From Spirochaetaceae bacterium (GTDB taxonomy: Bacteria > Spirochaetota > Spirochaetia > Treponematales > Breznakiellaceae): a stretch of DNA of 9,521 bases. The stretch spans positions 1 to 9,521 of the forward strand of contig JAIRMP010000075.1 in the NCBI GenBank assembly GCA_031258615.1, written 5' to 3'. Position 1 is the first letter of the stretch; each line of letters starts with the position of its first letter. The position numbers were made by a program, and so were the translations under genes. Shown here piece by piece: positions 5,950-9,521 of this stretch. The notes under the pieces are model-generated. The model made no database searches and was not told the origin of the DNA. It saw only the letters and a list, made by a program, of their open reading frames with translations.

Positions 5950-7080
5950 TCAGGGCTTAAATCCCTGGATGTCCAGGGCGCGTGTTATAAACAGCGACTT
6001 ATCCGTCAACAAATTGATTTTTTCTCCGTTTTTTATGGCGGCGCCATTCTTGTCGGCGATGATCTGAATCACGGAACGGAGAGGCGCCTCGGCATTGACA
6101 TCGAGTATCTTTGCTATACGGCCGTCATTCAGCAGCACGCCTGACCCTATGGGGTATATGCCCATGATTTTTACAAACAGTTTAAGCATATCCGGCGAAA
6201 AGTACGAAGCGTTCTCGGAAACCAGCGTCTTCATCGCCTGGTAGCCCGTCATGGAATTACGGTAAACCTTGTTGTTTATCATAGCCACAAAGGCGTCCGT
6301 AACGGACACTATAAGGGCCCGCTCGTTGATGTAGTTTCCCGATAGAGAACGCGGATAACCCGTCCCGTCCCAGTGTTCATGATGCTGCAACGCGATCTTG
6401 CACACCGAATCGGGATATATCAACTCCTTTTTCATAATATTGAAGGAATGAATCGTATGCGATCTAATGATTTCCTTATCTTTGTCGGAAAGTTCGCCCT
6501 TTTTTTTTACGACCTCTTCGGGCAGCCTTAGCATACCTATATCGTGAAGGATGGCTGCCGCGACAAGTCCCTGGTTTTTTTCATTATCAAAACCCAGTTC
6601 CTGCCCCATCACCGCCGAAAGAATCGCGGTATCTATGGAATTTTTTCCCATTACCAGGCCGCTGTTATTCTTGCAAAGGACAAAACCTATCGCCTCGTTT
6701 CGTGATTTTTTGATTAGACCAATCAAACTGTCCGTAATATTCCATAAAAGGCGTATATTACTTCTTCTAAATTTTGCTATGTCGGAAAATACAGAGTTAA
6801 GCTGCTCAATGAGAAGCAGGAGGGCGGCATGAGTTTCAGATACGCCGGTTTCTACCTGTTCAACGGCCTGCTCTGTCTGAGACGCTTTAAGATCGTCATT
6901 ACCGGCAATAACCAGATCACCTTCCGTAAAAACCCAGTCTACACCAAGCGAAACCAACAGTTTTATATCCTTACTACGGACGACCGTGTTTTCAGGGACA
7001 AAAAGGCTGTCATTGGCAATAAATACCGGTTTGGTAAATTGTTGTCCCTCTTTGAGAGAAGCAGCCGCTATTTTTTTCAT
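5950..7080 (-). CDS. HD-GYP domain protein (cyclic-di-GMP phosphodiesterase type)
   Basis: A 376-residue soluble protein. The N-terminal 60 residues (KPVFIANDSLFVPENTVV) form the beta-rich module often found ahead of HD-GYP domains. A helical linker spans about 65-130, and the HD-GYP domain covers about 140-310. Visible motifs: HDIGM (H179, D180), H208 in RSHT, HHEHWDGTGYP (233-243, GYP at 241-243) and D262. A C-terminal module of about 65 residues follows. Two deviations from the usual pattern are seen: the first conserved histidine is Asn147 (NSIDTAILS), and HDIGK reads HDIGM. HD-GYP proteins hydrolyse c-di-GMP to pGpG or GMP with two or three metals. Loss of one metal-binding histidine could lower or change activity. 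The gene starts 21 bases after rplS, with no obvious ribosome binding site, and precedes yraN. Confidence 0.88.
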   Translation of the reverse strand: MKKIAAASLKEGQQFTKPVFIANDSLFVPENTVVRSKDIKLLVSLGVDWVFTEGDLVIAGNDDLKASQTEQAVEQVETGVSETHAALLLLIEQLNSVFSDIAKFRRSNIRLLWNITDSLIGLIKKSRNEAIGFVLCKNNSGLVMGKNSIDTAILSAVMGQELGFDNEKNQGLVAAAILHDIGMLRLPEEVVKKKGELSDKDKEIIRSHTIHSFNIMKKELIYPDSVCKIALQHHEHWDGTGYPRSLSGNYINERALIVSVTDAFVAMINNKVYRNSMTGYQAMKTLVSENASYFSPDMLKLFVKIMGIYPIGSGVLLNDGRIAKILDVNAEAPLRSVIQIIADKNGAAIKNGEKINLLTDKSLFITRALDIQGFKP

Positions 7081-7101
7081 AATTTCGCTTACGACACGAT
7101 A

Positions 7102-7521
7102 CTAGGTGTCGCCGCTTGGGGCTGCCGCCTGAACCTTGGGTTCAGAGGCGGCCGTATGCTTTGTAACGGTGCTTTTCTTACCCAAAAGTTCCTTGATTTT
7201 GGCAGCCTTACCTATCTTGTGCCTGATGTAGTACAGTTTTGCCCGGCGTACCTTGCCGGAACGCGATACTTCGATACGAGCGATACGAGGCGAATGTATC
7301 GGAAATACACGTTCAACACCCACACCGTACGAATTCTTGCGTACCGTAAAGGTTCTGCCGGCACGGGAATTCTTTATCGCTATGACGAGTCCCTCGTATA
7401 TCTGTATACGCTCCTTACCGCCTTCTACTATTTTAAAATGCACCTTGACGGTGTCGCCCGGTCTAAAATAAGTTACCGCTTCTTTCATCTGTGCTTCTTC
7501 AATGGCTCTAATTTCGTTCAT
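7102..7521 (-). CDS. rplS: Large ribosomal subunit protein L19 (bL19)
   Basis: Structural protein at the interface between the 30S and 50S subunits. Landmarks are FRPGDTVKVHFKIVEGGKERIQ, YEGLVIAIKNSRAGRTFTVRK (residues 43-63), GVGVERVFPIHSPRI and KVRRAKLYYIRHKIGKAAKIKE. At 139 residues it is about 24 longer than E. coli L19 because of an Ala/Lys/Thr-rich tail after residue 115. The ATG overlaps the trmD stop as ATGA, and GGAGG lies ten bases upstream. It is the fifth gene of the cluster and the last of its core translation genes. Confidence 0.98.
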   Translation of the reverse strand: MNEIRAIEEAQMKEAVTYFRPGDTVKVHFKIVEGGKERIQIYEGLVIAIKNSRAGRTFTVRKNSYGVGVERVFPIHSPRIARIEVSRSGKVRRAKLYYIRHKIGKAAKIKELLGKKSTVTKHTAASEPKVQAAAPSGDT

Positions 7522-8285
7522 AACCCGTATTCCTCCGTTATTCCGGAAACTTCGCGTACCATGCCGCGAATTTCATCATCAAAAAAACCTTCCCTAATGC
7601 CTTTATACAACAAATCGGGACGATTCAACAGGGTTTTTTCGATCCGTTTTCTAAGTCTCCAGCGTCTGATATTTTCGTGATGTCCCGAAAGCAAAACTTC
7701 GGGAACCCGCATCTCACCGTGTATACTAGCATATATTTCAGGGCGTGTATACTGGGGATACTCCAGAAGCCCGCCGGAAAAACTTTCCTCATTCAAAGAT
7801 TCAGTGCTTATCACATCGCCCAGCAGCCGGTAACTCGCGTCTATAAGCACAAGGGCCGCCGTCTCACCCGAGGACAGCACATAGTCCCCCACTGAAATCT
7901 CATCATCAACATAAATATCTATAATACGCTGATCTATACCTTCGTACCGTCCGCAGATCAGTACAAGTTCCCTCTCCTCCGACAGCTCTTTCGCCAGGCA
8001 TTGATTAAAGGGCTTCCCGGAAGGCGACAGGTATACGGTTCGCCTGCCCGGTGTCCCCGCCCCGGCGGCGTCCAGCGCCCGCGCAAGCGGCTCCGCCATC
8101 ATCAACATCCCGGCGCCGCCGCCGTAAGGCGCGTCATCGCAGGTCTTGTGCCTGTCCCGCGCATAATCGCGTATGTTGACGCCTGCGTACTCCACGATGC
8201 CCCGTTCAATCGCCTTTGCCATTATAGAGGTGCGAAAAAAGGCGTCTGTTATTTCGGGAAAAAGTGAAAGAACCGTGTACTTCAT
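7518..8285 (-). CDS. trmD: tRNA (guanine-N1-)-methyltransferase TrmD
   Basis: SAM-dependent methylation of G37 N1 in tRNAs read as CNN and others, which prevents +1 frameshifts. The protein has 255 residues, the family's usual size, with a SPOUT trefoil-knot domain. Visible motifs: RDYARDRHKTCDDAPYGGG (39-57), VYLSPSG (84-90), CGRYEGID (111-118), ISVGDYVLSSGE (130-141) and PQYTRPEI (177-184), then the C-terminal tRNA-binding domain with GHHENIRRWR (201-210). At the place of the catalytic Asp169 of the Haemophilus enzyme (EDSF), this protein reads EESF with Glu167, a conservative but notable change. The usual GGE of the SAM loop reads SGE. ATG at 8283-8285 overlaps the rimM stop as ATGA. Confidence 0.97.
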   Translation of the reverse strand: MKYTVLSLFPEITDAFFRTSIMAKAIERGIVEYAGVNIRDYARDRHKTCDDAPYGGGAGMLMMAEPLARALDAAGAGTPGRRTVYLSPSGKPFNQCLAKELSEERELVLICGRYEGIDQRIIDIYVDDEISVGDYVLSSGETAALVLIDASYRLLGDVISTESLNEESFSGGLLEYPQYTRPEIYASIHGEMRVPEVLLSGHHENIRRWRLRKRIEKTLLNRPDLLYKGIREGFFDDEIRGMVREVSGITEEYGL

Positions 8286-8800
8286 TCAAGAATCCAGCGG
8301 ACAAGCAGCGTGATCTCCCGCTTTTCAACGTTAATTTCGCCAAAAAATTCGTCCCTGAACGGAACAAGCCTTGTTTCACCCGAAAAAAGGCGTACTTCGA
8401 CAAGTTGACCGCCGCCGCCTTCCATGATATCGCGCACTTCACCGAGCCCGCCCCCGTCGCCGTCAACAACAGAGAGTCCCTTTAGGTCCCTGATATAGTA
8501 CTCTCCCTTCGCAAGCGGAGCGGCTTCCGATCGGGAAAGCAGAAATTCGGCCCCGGAAAGGGCTTTTGCGGCTTCGGGCGTATCAATGTCTTTGAACTTT
8601 ACAAGTATATGGGACGGCGCGCCTTCGATTGCCCGCGCAGCCTCAATTTTGTAGACACGTTCCACCGTCCCATTGCGCAGAACTACAGAAGAAAGCCGCA
8701 GCAGATGCCGCGTCTCGCCGGAAAGTGAGCGCGCTTTGACAAAACCTTCCAGCGCAAAAGGCGCTAAAACAACCGCGCTTACAAAACGTTCATCATTCAA
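8282..8800 (-). CDS. rimM: Ribosome maturation factor RimM (16S rRNA processing)
   Basis: RimM binds S19 and assists assembly of the 30S head. The 172-residue protein has the N-terminal RimM barrel (FVSAVVLAPFALEGFVKARS, from residue 6; it corresponds to the family's G-x-I-x-x-x-x-G-x-x-G-x-V-K pattern). The PRC barrel is at about 98-170, opening with YYIRDLKGLSVVD and containing LVPFRDEFF. The only start consistent with this N-terminus is TTG at 8798-8800; the nearby ATGs are in other frames. It lacks a clear Shine-Dalgarno site and overlaps the end of khpA by eight bases, so coupled re-initiation is likely. Divergence from E. coli is considerable, but position between khpA and trmD makes the call firm. 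Confidence 0.94.
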   Translation of the reverse strand: MNDERFVSAVVLAPFALEGFVKARSLSGETRHLLRLSSVVLRNGTVERVYKIEAARAIEGAPSHILVKFKDIDTPEAAKALSGAEFLLSRSEAAPLAKGEYYIRDLKGLSVVDGDGGGLGEVRDIMEGGGGQLVEVRLFSGETRLVPFRDEFFGEINVEKREITLLVRWILE

Positions 8801-9026
8801 GGATTTCTAGCATAGCCCGCCTGCCTGCCTTTGCCGCGGTAGCCTGAAGGAGTGTCCTGACGGCCTTTACGACACGACCATGCTTGCCGATCGCCTTCCC
8901 GACATCTTCCGGGCCTACCTTCAGTTCGAAAACGGGGGATTCGTCACCCCCGACAATACGCACGGAAACGGCCGAAGGGTCGTCTACCAGCGATTTCACT
9001 ATGTATTCAATAAGGTCTTTTTCCAA
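8793..9026 (-). CDS. khpA: KH-domain RNA-binding protein KhpA (YlqC family)
   Basis: A 77-residue single type-II-like KH domain. The RNA-binding loop is seen as VGKAIGKHGRVVKAVRTLL (residues 42-60), with the GxxG motif GKHG. In Gram-positive bacteria the family pairs with KhpB/Jag and affects cell size and small-RNA function; the role here is inferred only from family. The start is TTG at 9024-9026, supported by GAGG five bases upstream; an in-frame stop lies four codons farther up, so no ATG is possible. It sits between rpsP and rimM, the conserved location. Confidence 0.94.
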   Translation of the reverse strand: MEKDLIEYIVKSLVDDPSAVSVRIVGGDESPVFELKVGPEDVGKAIGKHGRVVKAVRTLLQATAAKAGRRAMLEILE

Positions 9027-9031
9027 TTCAG

Positions 9032-9035
9032 CCTC
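9032..9035 (-). promoter_or_regulatory. Ribosome binding site for the TTG start of khpA
   Basis: The minus strand reads GAGG, five bases before TTG (9024-9026), in the 35-base gap after rpsP. An in-frame TGA just upstream rules out a longer protein. Confidence 0.5.
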
Positions 9036-9061
9036 GTATCAAATTGCACTACCGGGTAAAC

Positions 9062-9346
9062 CTAGCCGGTAACCGCTTCTGACGGAACCTCAGGGTTATC
9101 CATTTTAATGTTTTTCCTGTTAAAAATCATCCGCACGGTGTCGCTGGGCATTGCGCCCTCTTTAAGCCACTTAACGGCTTTTTCAGCATCGAAAGATATC
9201 TGTTTTCCTTCTTCCGCGATGGGGTGATAGTAACCCAACTCTTCGATCGTCCTGCCATCCCGCGGTGTACGCGAATCCACAACCACTATACGGTAAAACG
9301 GACGTTTTTTCGTTCCAAACTTCTTGAGCCTTATAACGGCGCTCAT
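9062..9346 (-). CDS. rpsP: Small ribosomal subunit protein S16 (bS16)
   Basis: Primary-stage 30S assembly protein. The 94-residue sequence shows the family N-terminus VIRLKKFGTKKRPFYRIVVVDSR, followed by GRTIEELGYYHP (31-42) and AVKWLKEGAMPSDTVRMIF. The ATG at 9344-9346 is preceded by a strong AGGAGGG. It is the first gene of the long minus-strand cluster and sits behind the best promoter-like sequence of the window. Confidence 0.98.
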   Translation of the reverse strand: MSAVIRLKKFGTKKRPFYRIVVVDSRTPRDGRTIEELGYYHPIAEEGKQISFDAEKAVKWLKEGAMPSDTVRMIFNRKNIKMDNPEVPSEAVTG

Positions 9347-9369
9347 AAACCCTCCTACTAAGATACTTT

Positions 9370-9398
9370 ACGTTATTACAAATAGACCTTTCTGTCAA
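9370..9398 (-). promoter_or_regulatory. Candidate promoter of the rpsP-to-mtnN cluster
   Basis: The minus strand has a perfect -35 box TTGACA (9393-9398). Seventeen bases later lies TAACGT (9370-9375), a weak -10 (three of six). The leader would be about 20 bases and includes the AGGAGGG site. A weak -10 with a perfect -35 is acceptable for growth-regulated ribosomal promoters, but the -10 choice is uncertain. Confidence 0.45.
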
Positions 9399-9423
9399 GG
9401 GCACGCATTGCCTCAAAATTAAT

Positions 9424-9468
9424 CTAGCCGAAAAGGGGGCGGTTTCTCAAAACCAAACCTAGCCGAAA
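9424..9468. repeat. Direct repeat CTAGCCGAAA upstream of rpsP
   Basis: CTAGCCGAAA occurs at 9424-9433 and again at 9459-9468, a 35-base spacing. Between them lies a small hairpin, GGTTT (9441-9445) and AAACC (9450-9454) with loop CTCA. In the minus-strand direction the hairpin follows the probable stop codon at 9469-9471 and could be part of a weak terminator of the gene upstream, though no clean U-run follows it. Confidence 0.4.
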
Positions 9469-9521
9469 TCAGACCGCTTGGGCCTGTTCCGCCTCCTGAT
9501 CGGAGGCCTGTTTCATACTTG
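9469..9521 (-). CDS. Possible C-terminal end of an unidentified protein
   Basis: One minus-strand frame entering from the right edge reads SMKQASDQEAEQAQAV and stops at TGA (9469-9471). The stretch contains an 8-base direct repeat GGCCTGTT (9481-9488 and 9505-9512) with a 24-base period, a multiple of three, as expected of a Gln/Ala-rich coding tail. It also contains a hairpin with arms GCCTCC (9491-9496) and GGAGGC (9502-9507). A second frame is open too, so this call is weak. ffh often precedes rpsP in bacteria, but this tail does not let me identify it. Confidence 0.3.
   Translation of the reverse strand, partial: SMKQASDQEAEQAQAV

Noticed and set aside
6829..7680. A 283-codon open frame on the plus strand
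   Set aside because: It runs antisense to the HD-GYP, rplS and trmD genes, all well supported. Its product shows no recognisable domain, and it crosses several gene borders.
454..9346. A selenoprotein gene with an in-frame UGA
   Set aside because: All genes end at stops placed where their families end, and none continues in frame into a conserved domain beyond a UGA.
1..9521. CRISPR array, complete insertion sequence or phage genes
   Set aside because: No regularly spaced repeats, terminal inverted repeats flanking a transposase, or phage-like genes were seen. The only mobile-type gene is the partial Rpn-type one at the left edge.

Overview
The window looks like a chromosomal segment of a spirochaete, most probably a Treponema of the anaerobic, H2-rich gut type. 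The basis is the gene order rpsP-khpA-rimM-trmD-rplS followed by an HD-GYP gene and yraN, the style of the proteins, and a sensor-type [FeFe]-hydrogenase next to selA. The genus is inferred from gene content and was not tested against a database.

Left side (1-1881, minus strand): the first 133 bases are the 5' end of an Rpn/PD-(D/E)XK-type nuclease gene that runs off the window. A gene-free stretch of about 320 bases follows, holding a palindromic repeat-like element. Then comes a complete selA (selenocysteine synthase), which is more GC-rich than the rest of the window and carries a perfect 17-bp inverted repeat inside its coding region.

Middle (2048-4108, plus strand): transcribed divergently from selA is a 686-residue soluble protein. 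It combines a two-cluster ferredoxin domain, a [FeFe]-hydrogenase H-domain lacking the proton-relay cysteine, an extra four-cysteine [4Fe-4S] domain and a full chemoreceptor signalling domain. It reads as an H2 or redox sensor wired to chemotaxis, and is the most interesting item here.

Right side (9346 down to 4127, minus strand): ten tightly packed genes form what looks like one long transcription unit. They are rpsP, khpA, rimM, trmD and rplS (ribosome proteins, ribosome assembly and tRNA m1G37 methylation), then an HD-GYP-type protein, yraN, a 63-residue FlgM-like protein, a small zinc-finger protein, and mtnN. Several junctions overlap by 4 to 29 bases, so translational coupling is likely. 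A good TTGACA box lies upstream of rpsP. The last ~50 bases probably hold the 3' end of one more minus-strand gene.

Together the window has a housekeeping translation operon with signalling genes attached (c-di-GMP-type HD-GYP domain, possible anti-sigma-28 factor, MTA/SAH recycling), facing a selenium/H2-sensing pair. No tRNA, rRNA, CRISPR array or complete insertion sequence was seen.
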